A stretch of 64,000 nt of DNA from Sclerodactyla briareus (Eukaryota; Echinodermata; Holothuroidea; Dendrochirotida; Sclerodactylidae): assembly GCA_026419785.1 (NCBI GenBank), contig JAODTK010005839.1, forward strand, positions 124,001 to 188,000. Reading direction: 5' to 3'. How positions within the stretch are numbered: position 1 is the stretch's first letter; each line of letters begins with the position of its first letter. The notes under the pieces were generated by a model. The model saw only the letters and a program-made list of their open reading frames with translations, made no database searches and had not been told where the DNA came from. This document shows, piece after piece, positions 36,360-48,085 of the stretch. A program made the position numbers and the translations under genes.

Positions 36360-36905
36360 CACAGCCCACCAGAGACGTTCGGGCTCGGGACAACCCCGGT
36401 CACATACGTGTTCGTCAGAGACGGGGCCTCTGAGACATGTAGGTTCGTCGTCGAAGTACAACAGGGTATGTATATCAATCGATTCACCTACCTGCCCTCT
36501 CAAGTCCATCCAAGGCAGCAGAAATAAATATGTCTGTGCTCTCTATAGGTCTTCAAACTCACTGCTCGTGGTCCCTCTCTTCAAACATCTTTTTCTTGTG
36601 TTGAGCATATCCTTCCTTCTTCTCCTACTGCTGAGATTTGTTTCCTTGGAGACTTCAATACTCACAATCCTGACTGGCTTCCTCACTCACCTTCTACCTC
36701 TAATGCTGCTGGCGGCGAGCAGCTCAAGTTCAGACTTTCTTTCCTCCATCATTTCCAATCTTTTTGGGGGAACCACTCATCTCCGAACCTACCCGGTTGC
36801 CCGACATACATTGGATCGTTCTGACCTCAACCCTTCAATCATCCGACCACCTTCATGCATTACCCCTTGGGTCATCCTACCACTGTCTGATCTTCTCTGA
36901 CTCGA
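36360..36905 (+). mobile_element. CR1-like LINE endonuclease remnant
   Basis: NKYVCALYRSSNS (36520-36558) matches the 'yVC.lYR.pNs' motif of the APE-type endonuclease. In the adjacent frame CFLGDFNTHNPDWL (about 36640-36682) is the GDFN catalytic motif. Then come AAGEQLKF, EPTRLPDIHW (about 36788-36818) and PLGSSYHCLISL (about 36865-36900), the terminal 'lGsSDHc' motif. The segment needs at least two frame changes, and the long open frame at 36355-36900 is largely the wrong frame. RT sequence does not follow, so the copy is truncated. Confidence 0.85.
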
Positions 36906-37215
36906 TAGTCCCGACATACACTGGCACAGGGAAATGAAAGCTAGGCTATACATCTTCCCGAGACAGGTCGTAATTCTACGAGATTTGGGTATTTCTAGGT
37001 TGTGTTAATGTTCGTGTTAGGTATTATATAAACAGTTATATGCTGTGAAGTTTGCGTTATAGATATCCACATATTTTATTTGTTTCAAAATGAATTAGGA
37101 TATATTTGTCCATGTTTATTTTGTACGCAAACAATTTTACTAAAACTTTTAATTGATTTCTGTTACCGTAAATGTAAAACATGCGAGCGTGTGAGAATGA
37201 TGTAACTTTCCTCCA
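36906..37215. other. Unassigned AT-rich spacer
   Basis: Nothing recognised. Confidence 0.5.
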
Positions 37216-37405
37216 TATTTCGACTCGGACTCGGAATACATTGGAGAGATTAGGAGGCTGCTTTTTGGCGAGCGTTTAGTACTTATTATTTGGGTTTCTT
37301 GTACGATCGTAAATCCAATAAGTTCGGTCCTTTAAAAAGAGGACTCGACAAGGACTCCGGACCGAGTCCGAGTCCGAGTCCCTGAAAATAGGGACTCGAG
37401 TCCCT
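37216..37405. repeat. GAGTCC inverted-repeat cluster
   Basis: GACTCGGACTCGG (37220-37232) is inverted as CCGAGTCCGAGTC at about 37363-37375, within CCGAGTCCGAGTCCGAGTCC. Just after it lies a perfect 16-bp palindrome, AGGGACTCGAGTCCCT (37390-37405). This looks like the remnant of an element with GAGTCC-rich ends. Confidence 0.7.
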
Positions 37406-37476
37406 AACCTGGTACGAGTGCTAGCTGCTGATTCTTCGCTTGAATTGTCTCCTTCTTCAGACATAGACGTGTCATG

Positions 37477-37500
37477 TACCAATTCGTATACGAATTGGTA
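37477..37500. repeat. 24-bp perfect palindrome
   Basis: Two arms of TACCAATTCGTA meet without a loop. No matching copy elsewhere in the window was noticed. Confidence 0.95.
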
Positions 37501-39330
37501 ATATAATGGGTCCTATTGGCCTGGATCAATCTCCATTCGAATAACTGAAGACCACCCAACAGTGATGTGTGGAGATCACTTGTCAATTTGTGTGGGCAGA
37601 TGGGAGGGGGGAAGGTGCGGTCGGGATGTCGACCATGTTCGGCGTCACAACTGTCCTAGTGCGGGCACGATACGACTCCGATAGTTTCGTCTGACGTAAG
37701 TTTAACTATAACTTTTTTATCGGATGCGGATACATTTAGCAATGCCTGATGAACTATAACAATTCCCACAAAGAGTATGAAGGCCAAGTGCCAAGTTCAT
37801 GTACTTGGCAGTGCGTACTGGTAATCCAAGGCAGACATGACCTCAGTTGATCCGCTCGGCCCATTTGTCGCCATAGCATGCAGAACCCCGATGTTAGTTC
37901 GAATCCATAATACGTCTACAATAATATTATGGAGCTTTAGATACCAGCCGGGGACGGCGTGAACTACGATCAAAACGACTTTGACGCAATGCCAGACCTA
38001 CCTCGCACTGTCCTACTACGCCTATTCTGGCGACAGGAATCCCCACTTTTCCACCGTGTAATGTCCCCTATACGATGTAACTTGGGCCATTACGTGGCAC
38101 CCATCGGGAGTGTTGAATTCCATAATCTCACGCTCGACACTTGTACGCGCCGTCATGAACGCGTGTACTAATCCATGCAACTTTGGATCTAGGCGTCGTA
38201 AGAAACTAAAACACACCGCACTGCAGGACGGCGATGTGGTTCTACAAGGTGAGAACTCCCCTTCCAGTAAACCTCTCTGTCGTGAAAGTCTAAAGATATC
38301 CCTACTAGCGCTACCAGTGAGTGTATGGGGGGGGCTTGGTTGCGTCGCGTCCCCGAAGTAAGAATGTAAAATGCAAATTCAGGGGAAGGCGGTTGACACG
38401 AGAGGCCAATGGTGTTATTGCGGTTTCCCCGGAGGCATTTATACGCCTGACGGCCTGGGGTCCGTTGGGAACCCGTCCCAATTGTTGCATGTGATGTATA
38501 GCTTCACTGTGAAGAATTATCGGGCCGGGAAGAGAAACAGGAAGACAACGTGATAATCTATGGGTGGAGGTGGGGGTAATTACTTTAGCTGCTAAATCTC
38601 GGATGTCAGTGACGAAAGTAGTAGATACATGGTCCCCCATTGCGCTTGATGCTCTTTTTCAGCGGGAACTCCACGACCAGAGAAAAGTCTGTAATTGCTC
38701 GTTGAGTGCTTTTTCACTGGAAAAACAATATATCACGCAGTACTGAGAAAGACGCATGCTTCGAATTGCGTTGAAATTGCAACTCTTTCTTGCAAAAAAA
38801 CTCTACCAAACACATAACCCCCGCCTGAGGCAACAAAAGGGGAGGACTTCAGCTCAATCACCGCAACTTTTTACGCTAGTTAAGGCGCCACACGTCCTAT
38901 AAATTTATCGTACAACAACATTTTTCTCGCAATCGCACCAGTGTGACACACATCCATAAATTATCGTATAATATCGTACGTATCGTATAGTGTGAATACA
39001 ATGCTTAGAGCGCTGGTCTCGTACGATATGATTATAAACTAAATTACTCCCATTTTTTCACATGACATAAAGAGGGCAACGCATTACGTTAAAGATGATT
39101 TTCGTCTGCTATCGGTCCAGCGAACACGCGACGCGAATTTTGCATGACGTCAGGACAAATATCGTACGGTGCACCAACTCGTATATCGAATCACAACTTT
39201 CACTATTATTATATCATTTATTTGGACGGAAAAAATGCGGGGAAATAACCATTTGGTTTCAATTTACATAAATTGCTGGGGCAGTATCGTGTTTCCAATT
39301 TATGTCAATTGACACAATCCATCTGTACCT
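37501..39330. other. Unassigned, includes an ATCGTA-rich stretch
   Basis: No gene is recognised. 38895-39000 is rich in ATCGTA/ATCGTATA and contains 'gtatcgtatagtgtga', like the CACACTATA termini at 29834 and 45468, so a decayed relative of those MITEs may be present. The 109-residue minus-strand frame at 38311-38640 has no recognised family. Confidence 0.45.
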
Positions 39331-39607
39331 GAGTTATCGTCACAATTGTAGAGCGTCGGCATTCCACCCGGAGATTGAGATTCGAACCCGATCGGGTCAT
39401 CTAAATGAGCTAAACTGATTGCCTTCTCGCTGGAACGCGCAGCACAAAGATTAGCAGGTCACACAGGGGTAAGGCACTTCCAATTGCCGTCCTTCGTGTG
39501 TTTTACCCCACACATTTAAGGTACCGCCAAAAGAGGTATTGCCTTATTCCTGCACCTTGTGAAGGATTCGCAGCTGACAATATAGCGTAGTATTCAGGTC
39601 CTCCGTG
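39331..39607 (+). mobile_element. tRNA-derived SINE, family 1, copy 2
   Basis: Same order as 23272-23556: tRNA-like head with 'cacaattgtagagcgtcgg' and B box GAGATTCGAACCC, then 'ttgccttctcgctgg', 'aaggtaccgccaaaagaggtattgcc' and 'gaaggattcgcagctgacaata'. The conserved 3' landmark argues for a family with a fixed tail. Confidence 0.87.
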
Positions 39608-40214
39608 TTCGCAATATGCCTAAAGAAAAACAAATTCAAGTAAAGCCAATGCCAAATACAACTGACATGACAAGGCTCATTTCCCCCCCGGGGGAAATAA
39701 TAAATCTTTACCAGAAGCAAATTCTTTCCCTCATATTCACATCATTCGTGGACAGAGACTGGAAAAGTATACCTTTTACAACCTCTGATTCGTGGGGCTA
39801 AAATCCAAATGACTATCGCTAACCCGGCGGAGAAGTCTATGAACCAGCAGCGTACATCAGGCGAGGTGAAATCTGATTTCCCTTCAACAGGTTTCGCGGG
39901 ACGTGCTATCGTTCATCATCACCGAGGAACAATGATTCACCACACGGGATCCCAGACGACTTATCGGTCCTAACTCCCTCTGCCGCTCGAAGTCCAACTT
40001 GAAAGGTCCTGGTCAGATTGGCCTCCTCTAAGCGAATTATGCTGCGGTTGGTATATTGCTAGCACTTTTTCTTTTTTTATTGATGTCCATGGTTACGCAG
40101 AGGGAGGGCAGATTGGTGGTCAAACCCCTCACCCCCCCCCCCCTCTTGACCCATGTAACTAACAATTTTTTGTCTCGTCTGACAAGTTTTCAAGAAGAGA
40201 CTTTGGCGATCACT
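39608..40214. other. Unassigned
   Basis: No gene recognised. C run at 40132-40143. Confidence 0.5.
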
Positions 40215-40335
40215 TTGTCGTGTATGTATGTATGTATGTCTGTATGTATTTATGTATGTATTATGTATGTATGTGGTATGTAATGTGGTGTGTGTGTGTG
40301 TGTGTGGTTTGTATGTATTTATGTGTGGATTAGTA
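40215..40335 (+). repeat. (TATG)n / (TG)n microsatellite
   Basis: tgta/tatg repeats followed by a pure TG run at about 40287-40306. Confidence 0.95.
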
Positions 40336-42094
40336 TGTGTTCCCGCTTTCCTCCGCCGGTAGTCAGATTTCTCCGAATGTTAGACCCCTTTGATACGATC
40401 TGACAGATTTTGGGCACGAATTCACTATAGGGGAATTGGCCTATTTCATATAATTTAATGTTTAAATGCCGTTTCAGCAAGATACGAAGAACCGTAGTGC
40501 TATGGTGATTTGTTGGCAACATAGGTCAGGATATAAGACAGATGAACTGATTAGATTTTTCATCGTCAAATATGCAATTGAGTCGTCTTATTTGCAAGTT
40601 CGCGTCGGATTTTTCACGTACCTTGGTGAATATGGTCTGCCTTCCAGTCCCAAACTTTTAACTCAAGATTTGGGGTCATGGAGGTCATTCAATGTTGCAA
40701 TTGCATAATTTTTGCAAAATCTTAAGTTGGGTGGAGTTTCTGAAAACCTGGTGGGTATGGTTACTTTAGTTCCATTTTTGACCAGGATTCTAGTCACTGG
40801 AATTCTTTCAACGTGTCTGATCTGTAATAATTTATGCGTTTTGCCTGATTTTCATGAACTTTTTAGCATAGACTGGAGGCAACTGGAGGTCATTCGGTGC
40901 ACTTTTTTGGCCATCTTTCATTCCAAAGGTCCAATTTGTTCGGTTTTCATGGACTTGATGGTATGGTCTACATAGTCCCCAAATCTTTTAACATTGACTC
41001 GAGTCCCTGGGGTAACTATTCCAAAGTGTTATTTTGCTTCATTAGCAACGTTCCAGTTTGTACTACAAAGTACTATAAAGTCTACCTTTCACGGACACCC
41101 AGAGGCAGCGTCAAACCCTTTGGAAGAGCTGATGAAGCCAAAATATGGGCAGTTGAATCTCAACACCCCCCTAAACTAGGTAAGATTCGCTCAAATGCGT
41201 TTTTGACGAATATAGATATCAATCTAGTTTGCTAAAGCTTGATCTTCCGAATGTGAGGAGACCACCCACCCCCTTGGTGGTCAGCCACAGACCACACCCC
41301 TTTCCCCCCACCCTCATGCACTGGCTTATGGAACATCTATTAACGCACCCGTCGCCGGATAGGTCTATGTCGACAGTCGGCATCTAGTAGTAATGAATCA
41401 CTCACCGAAATTGCAATAACACCTTTCTCGACTGTAAACAATGGCATGGATATACCCAACACGTGCCGGGGGATCAGGGGCGAGAGCGGGATGGGGCTTA
41501 CTTCACTGCTCAGTCATCCCTTCCCGAGACCCGGGTCTAAGAAACCTGTGCAATGCCGCTTGGCAACTGCTGTGGTTTTTTTGTGTCTATGAGGGCCCCT
41601 TGACAGTACAATCCATCGCCAATGGTTGTGGTGAGGACAACCCTTCCGTTTGGTCCCCGTCACGAACCCCCACCCCCCTTCCCCGTCTATGCCACTCGGT
41701 CCAACTGTTCCAACATCTATTCTAGTATACGCTGTATTAGTATGATTGTCGGCTTCTTTAGTTAACTCCGGTATTTGACAAGACCTTCCATATTCCCAGA
41801 ACCCAATCCACGTTGTGATCCGAATTCACATGATTCCACTTATATGCCATCGAAAAATTTTTGATTCGCCCTCATACTCTCCTACCTCCAGTCATAGAAG
41901 TACCTTTTCTATTCTACCAGAGAACCCATGACTGTTTAAACCGTCACTCGGGCTCACCCATTTTTTTTTCTTTGGCTGGAGTCAATACAAACTGTTTTTG
42001 TTATGGTTTTCCTAATTGTACTAGTCACGTGTTGACTTCGAATAGTGAATTTTTTAATGCCGCAACACTGTACGAGATATGTTGGTTTTAGGGC
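40336..42094. other. Unassigned; weak tandem similarity at 40610-41060
   Basis: Around 40610-41060 the phrases 'ggaggtcattc', 'catggacttgatggtatggtctac'/'ccttggtgaatatggtctgcc' and 'ccccaaatcttttaa'/'cccaaacttttaa' recur, suggesting a highly degenerate repeat. No coding region is recognised in the rest. Confidence 0.45.
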
Positions 42095-42202
42095 GGTGGT
42101 CCGCCCACCGCCGCTGCCGTGTCCGCCGCCGTCTCCGCCTCCGTCTCCGTCCGCCGCGTCTCTGGTCGCCGTATCCGCCGCGTATCCGCGCCGTATCCGC
42201 CG
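42095..42202 (+). repeat. (CCG/CCGTCT)n compound microsatellite
   Basis: GC-rich ccgccg, ccgtctccg and ccgtatccg runs. The Thr/Ala/Glu-rich tail of the 130-residue minus-strand frame (42088-42480) is an artefact of this run. Confidence 0.92.
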
Positions 42203-42379
42203 CAGCTGGAAACTTTAGCGCTAGCAAATAACTCTATACGCTCTCCATCTGATAGGATTAAACGGTACACATGTCCGTCCATGGAAAAATCTTGAATAAT
42301 TCCGGGGGGGGAAAAAAAAAAAACAATGTTTTTGAGCAATACTGCATGTCGACCACTCTCTAATTTCCAGGTTTTACGA

Positions 42380-42600
42380 GCGAGATTTTCCCTCACAACG
42401 AATTTGACGAACTTGGTGGATATGACTTTTTTAGTTCCCTCAAAAACGACATAAGATCTTTTCATGTCACCGGCGGTCAAATTGCGAATTGTAACCTGTT
42501 TTTCTAATTCGTGTCGTATTCAAACGACACTCGGAGAATGTGAACAGTTTGTCCCGGGGACCACAAAGTAGGTCATTTCAAAGTCCCCAGAGGTCAAATG
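42380..42600. repeat. GACCTC/TTGAAATGACC repeat family, decayed copy
   Basis: Contains 'caccgg.ggtcaaat', the inverse of a 'caccaagtt.gtcaaat' phrase, and 'ggtcatttcaaagtccccagaggtcaaatg'. These link it to the 46165-46295 and 53510-53860 copies. Another short copy lies near 45330-45370 ('catttgacctccggtgcatttgaaatgaccc'). Confidence 0.5.
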
Positions 42601-42677
42601 CATGATTAAATTTGGGTTTCTTTAAATGAGGTCCACGAAGGTAATTTTCCTATTTCTCGGGGATTACACTCATGCAT

Positions 42678-42918
42678 CCGTATCGTTAGCAGGAATTGGT
42701 AATTGGGAGGAGGGGGGCGGGGGGTTTGAGTCGGAACCCAAGGAAAGTGCGCCCTCATAAAATCCTCACCCTCCCTATTAATAATACAATTTTTCGACCC
42801 TAGACCATGCTCGGCAATTTTGCAAATACACTGCAAAAACTTCCTGCTGAACTGCAATCTTGATGATCACTTGGGTCATGGGCTTTTAAACTCCCCCTCC
42901 CCCGTGTGTACGCCACTG
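42678..42918. mobile_element. hAT MITE, relative of the 9440-9716 element
   Basis: Shares 'gccctcataaa', 'ctgaactgcaa' and 'tgatcacttgggtcatgg' with 9440-9716 in the same order, and the right end GTACGCCACTG. Flanks are TCATGCAT (42670-42677) and TCATGTAT (42919-42926), a 7/8 matching 8-bp duplication. The left terminus is eroded. Confidence 0.75.
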
Positions 42919-42926
42919 TCATGTAT

Positions 42927-45453
42927 GTTTTTATAAATCCACCTTTCTAACGGCCAGCTTAAGCTGCACATCTGGTGTTCGACATATGCCTTCATCGGCC
43001 GGGCATAGTATTCATGGTAGTACGCGTGGCTTTCACATAACACTGAAATTTTTTACCCTCCGTAACTTGACTTCGCACATCACCGTTCGACGTTTTATTA
43101 GGGTAACGGGCAACGGCGGAACCACCCGGTGAGACCCCGCCGCCAAGACAACATAATAAGGGGGTACGCGTGAGTTTTCACATAACAATGAACCTCTATA
43201 CATCCGTATAGTTGTTGAAATGTGAACAGGGCTGCCTAACTAGGTTCGCGATTGGAAATAGAGCCAATATTTCCAACGACACTAGCGGGAAGGTTACTTG
43301 TCATATCCCAGCGGGTATCGGAGGCATACAAACGAGGCTGAGGGGTGTTTAGTGGTCACCTTTCCTAAATAACTCGCTGGTCCATCAGCAATTTATCGCT
43401 CCTTGGCAAAAAGGGTTTGGCTCGAGGATATTAGAGAGATCGGTAAGAAACCCTGTTTTTCATTTTTTCTTGTTCATGTCTGCAATATTGAGACTGTCAT
43501 TGAGAGACTTTTTGCGAGATATTCTTCAAAATGTCATATGTCGGGCAACCATACAAGGAATACTTTCTTTTGAATGCGATTTCCCGGAGTGGGGGGGGGT
43601 CCAGTCCAATATCCGCTTGCACCACCCGCTTGTGGGTACCATATCTACCTTTTTTGATAGGTTTGATTAGTGTCCTGGATTTCGTTCTCAATTCCTAAAC
43701 TTTTCTTTCAACGCCTATACTCATGGCGACAAGTAAGAGTAAAGGGTGTCCGAAGAATCCTAGCGCAACCTGCCAGTTGTATAGTCTAGAACTGGTCACT
43801 AATTCATAGCATGCACCACATGATTGATCGTGGTACTACTTAGCATGTGAGTCGGCCACTCTCGCCATATTTCTCTTCACTACTCTCGAGTCATTCCCCT
43901 GCGCTTCTTTTTTTAGCTGTGGGTGAGCACTATACAGTCATCATGTCGCTCCGTCCTTACCGTCCGTTCTTTTCGTTTGTGTGTCCTCCGTTCTGTTCGT
44001 CACGTTCACTCATAACTTCTTAACCGTACCTGCGATCAGATTGAAACTGTGGGTGGGTGAAACATGCCACTGGCTATGCTGAGTTAACTTTTGTTGCATA
44101 TGTAATTATGATTTTAATTAAATCATCCAATCAATTACCCACTTAGTCCTTCACAGCCTTCCATGAGCCTCTATTAGAGAGGTTTCTTTTACAACATTAC
44201 TCCCCATCTCTGCATAGCCGGCGCACTAGAAAGGAGACTGTTTATTGATCTGTCATCACTGAGCTGGAATGATATAGGCAATGGGGGGGGGGGGACTTAC
44301 AGAGAGTTCGTGGGAAATCTGTCATCCACCTTCTCATAATTAGGTGCCTGGCTGTACTTTACCTCTGTGTGGAACTACATCATGGTGGAATGAATTGAGG
44401 CAATGGGGGACACACAGGAATCCCAGAAGGGTGTTTCACTGTCAATGCTACAAGCCTAGAATGAGTTGTGCTGGGTCTCATAAAGTTTTTGCTGGGTACC
44501 TATATCAAATATACATGCCTAGGAATGAGTTGTGCTGGGCACAAATTATCAGACAATTTGGTAGACATCCCCGAGTCATTCCAAGGTTATGTCAGTGAAG
44601 GTGAACATACAATAAATGGTGGAATGGTGAAGAAACATCATGTGATTCGCCAGAGGAATTTTTTGGCCGTCCGCAGTTACCACGACGTTTTCGCTCTGCC
44701 TGTTAACCATTATATGGGCTAGGTAACTTCCCAGTGATATCTACTATTTTTTCCCAAAATTAAATATTGGCGCCACCGACCCCGGTGTGCTAACTGTAAT
44801 CCCATCTAACAACACACCTGGGAGTTCCATCAAATTTAGCCTCTTTCTTTCAAATAGGATTTCGTCAGATGGGTTTCCAGCAGTTTCGAGGGGGAGGATT
44901 TCGTTCTCACCAAGAGATCGAAGTGAGGATAACGAACCATGGCTTCTAACAAAAGACAAAGCCCAAAGGGAGGTCAACCATAGTACCCGTGCAAATAGAA
45001 TGTTTACAACAACGTCCCAGCGTGTACCAGTGGTTTCACGCCTTAGTTATAAATTTGGTCCAACTGGTAGAGCAAACTATGTCCCATGCCATTGGCTTTT
45101 TTTTGTCAGTTGTGTGGGCAGTGTTTGTTTGGAAACATTCACCGGTATCATTCCGCCGCAACAGGGTTCTTCGAACTTCGACCCCTCTAGGTGTCGGGGC
45201 GTACTTATTAATCCAGAGCAGCATTCCTCAGTCAGCATAAACCAGACATGTTCAGGCGGGTAAACCGCCTACGATTACATTCCTGCGAAATTCCTACCTT
45301 ACATTTAGAAGAAGCAAATCGATCATGTATGTCCATTTGACCTCCGGTGCATTTGAAATGACCCCTCCCTGTTGTTCACGACCCAATGTAGTTCACATTA
45401 CTTACCTATACGCCTCGTGATATGCTTTTCCACCCGAAGGTTGCTTCAGCAGA
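42927..45453. other. Unassigned; short direct repeats
   Basis: No gene is recognised. 'tacgcgtg.gttttcacataaca.tgaa' occurs at about 43020 and 43165. 'aatgagttgtgctgggc/t' occurs at 44460 and 44523, 63 bp apart. The 158-residue frame at 44787-45263 has no domain resemblance. Confidence 0.5.
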
Positions 45454-45892
45454 CTAAGGGCCGGTCACACTATAACGATTTACTATCGTTCTGCTACACG
45501 ATCTTGTTAGATTCAGGCTGAACCAGGAAGGAGGAGGGTCTGTGTGGTGGTAACAATTGTCATGAATACTAATACATTATACAATAAATACCTTCTCAAG
45601 AGCGAAAGAATTCGAAAAAAACCTCATCAAAATGACCGTTCATATCGAACAATGGTAAGATTCGTACGATAAATCGTGAGCTCAACGATAAATAAAATAT
45701 CTGACTTATTGAAAAACGCCGGGACGGAGTTTCCCACATTGGAATGTGTTGGCAAATAGCGAATCAAGTCCTACATCCATGTGGCAGGGTGTTTTCCAGC
45801 CGCAGATTAATAGGCCGGTTAATAATCGGCCTGTGAACCAATAAATCGGATCTGCAAGACACGGATCGTTATAGTGTGGACCGCGCCCTTAG
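45454..45892. mobile_element. MITE with 26-bp CTAAGGGC...CACACTATAACGAT termini
   Basis: The left end CTAAGGGCCGGTCACACTAT and the right end read inward, CTAAGGGCGCGGTCCACACT, are inverted repeats and continue to ATAACGAT. The body (439 bp in all) has no transposase. GAC flanks the TAAGGG/CCCTTAG core on both sides (45452-45454, 45893-45895), a possible 3-bp target duplication. Superfamily not assigned. Confidence 0.8.
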
Positions 45893-46599
45893 GACATTCG
45901 TCGGAAATTGTAGACAACTCAGTTTTTGGGTGTAGAAGGACACCGGAGAAGCTCGCCTACTCGTTCGAGAGATCCGAGATGGGCAGGGGGGGGGGGTGGG
46001 GAGGAAGGAATTCTGCTCTCGGCAGGGGCAGCCATTTACGTCGCCATCCGAAAGGACAAGAGGGAGCTTACTCGTACGCCACGGTCCTAACCGGGAACAA
46101 GGGGAGTGTGAAGTTGGAGTCCAACATTTCCGAATTTCGGTTTTAATACGACAAAGTTAGAAATCGCATGAATTGATCCGAAGTGGACCTACTGGACCTT
46201 GGAATGACTTCACTCGTTCCACCAAGTTTCGTTCAAATCCGTCAAAAACAAAACAAAATTCCCAGAAAAATCACAAAATTGACCCCTAGTCAATTTTTCA
46301 CCATTATATGACGCACATACAGCAAATATGGCAGATGACATGCATGGGCCCTGAGTTTGCTTGTGTACGAGCCAACACGCAACCCAACACACACACTAAC
46401 AAAAGCAAATACGTAGATACGCTTTACCGGGATCAATGATTGAATAACAAAGACAATGTTGTGTGGATGGTTCTGGAGGCACCGACTGGCCGCTAGAGAA
46501 GATTCTAATAGCTCTATATTCTTTAAATTCAACTGATACAGCAGGAGGTACGGTACGGAGAATCTATACCGGTTGTGTTATCCATTACTGAAATGCCAT
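45893..46599. other. Unassigned; includes a GACCTC-family copy
   Basis: 46165-46295 carries 'ctggaccttggaatgac', 'ccaccaagtttcgttcaaatccgtcaaaa' and 'cacaaaattgacccctag', matching the 53510-53860 repeat. No gene elsewhere in the stretch. Confidence 0.55.
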
Positions 46600-48085
46600 A
46601 ATGGCCCAGATATAAATCCAGGATATAAGCCCAGATATGCAGGCCCATTCTGGCCATTACATCCATATAGGGTATATTCAGATTTGTGCAGATATAGCTT
46701 GTAAAAGTATCAGGTTATATCTGGCAACCACTTCATCGACCCATATGAAAACTTTAGAGACCCATATCAAGTACAATCCTGACACAAGCAGGTCAATTTG
46801 ATATGGCCAGATTTATGGTCCAGATATAAAAATTCAGATATAGCCCAGATGATGGCAAGCCATATACAGCCATATATGGTATATTAAGTTTGGGCCGATA
46901 TACTCATAAAAGTATCCGGTTATATCTGGCAACCCCTTATCTGGTCCATATAGACCTTTCTATGGCCCATATCAAGTACATTATGACACAAGCAGGTCAA
47001 ATTGATATGGGCCAGCAGATAGGTGCCAGATTTGCGATTAGAAAAAAAAATCCAGATATAGCCCAGAGATGGGATAGACAAAGCAATATCTGGCCATATA
47101 CAGCCATATATGGGTATATTCAGATTTTGGCAGATATAACTTGATAAAAGTATCAGGTTATATCTGGCAACCCCTTTATCTGGCCCATATTAAAACTTTA
47201 TATGGCCCATATCAAGTACATTATGACACAAGCAGGTCAAATTGATATGGGCCAGATATGGTCCAGATATAAAATCCAGATATGGCCAGGCCATATCTGG
47301 CCATATACAGCCATATATGGGTATATTCAGATTTGGGCAGATATAACTTGATAAAAGTATCAAGGTATATCTGACAACCCCTTTATCTGGCCCATAAAAA
47401 AACTTTATATGGCCCATGTCAAGTACACCATGACACAAACAACAGGTCAAATTTATATGGGCCAGATATGCTCAAGATTGTAAAAAATCCAGATATAGCC
47501 CAGATATGGCAAGCCATATCTGGCCATATACAGCCATATATGGTATATTCAGATTTGGGCAGATATAACTTGATAAAAGTATCAGGTTATATCTGGCAAC
47601 CCCTTATCTGGTCCATATAGACCTTTATATGGCCCATATCCAGTACATCGTGACACAAACAGGTAAAATTGACAGGGGACAGTTATGGTCCAAATATAAA
47701 ATACAGATATAGCCCAGAGATGGCAAGCCATATCTGGCCATATACAGCCATATATGGGTATATTCAGATTTGGGCAGATATAACTTGATAAAAGTATCAG
47801 GTTATACCTGGCAACCCCTTTATCTGGCCCAGAAAAAAACTTTATATGGCCCATATTAAGTACATCAAATCACAAGCGGATATATATGGGCCAGTAATAA
47901 TTTTATATGGCCCAGATATCCCAAGTTTTTATCTTGTCCATATAAAGCCACATATGGGTCATATTCAGAATTTGGCAGATAGAACTCGATAGAGAACTTG
48001 ATATAAAGTTATATCTGGCAACTCCTTTATATGGTTTTCATGAAAATTTACATGGCCCATATCCAGTAAATCGTAGCACAAGCAC
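46600..48085 (+). repeat. Tandem array, about seven units of 200-235 bp
   Basis: Landmark 'ggtatattcagatttgggcagatata' starts at about 46671, 46878, 47113, 47320, 47542, 47757 and 47957. Other shared parts are 'acttgataaaagtatcaggt', 'atatctggcaaccccttt', 'tttatatggcccatatc', 'agtacat..tgacacaagcaggtcaaatt' and 'atctggccatatacagcc'. Five units carry a perfect CCATATATGG (46870, 47104, 47311, 47534, 47748). Edge units are most degenerate. No convincing coding frame runs through, although similar minus-strand frames recur because of the periodicity. Confidence 0.95.

Noticed and set aside
36355..36900. 181-codon open frame, the longest in the window
   Set aside because: The recognisable endonuclease motifs (GDFN, EPTR, LGSS) are in other frames; the long frame is mostly out of frame.
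42088..42480. 130-codon minus-strand frame with Thr/Ala/Glu tail
   Set aside because: The tail is the CCG microsatellite and the front is antisense to the GACCTC repeat.
44787..45263. 158-codon open frame
   Set aside because: No domain, no signal peptide, no splice context, and overlapping frames on the other strand; reads as chance.
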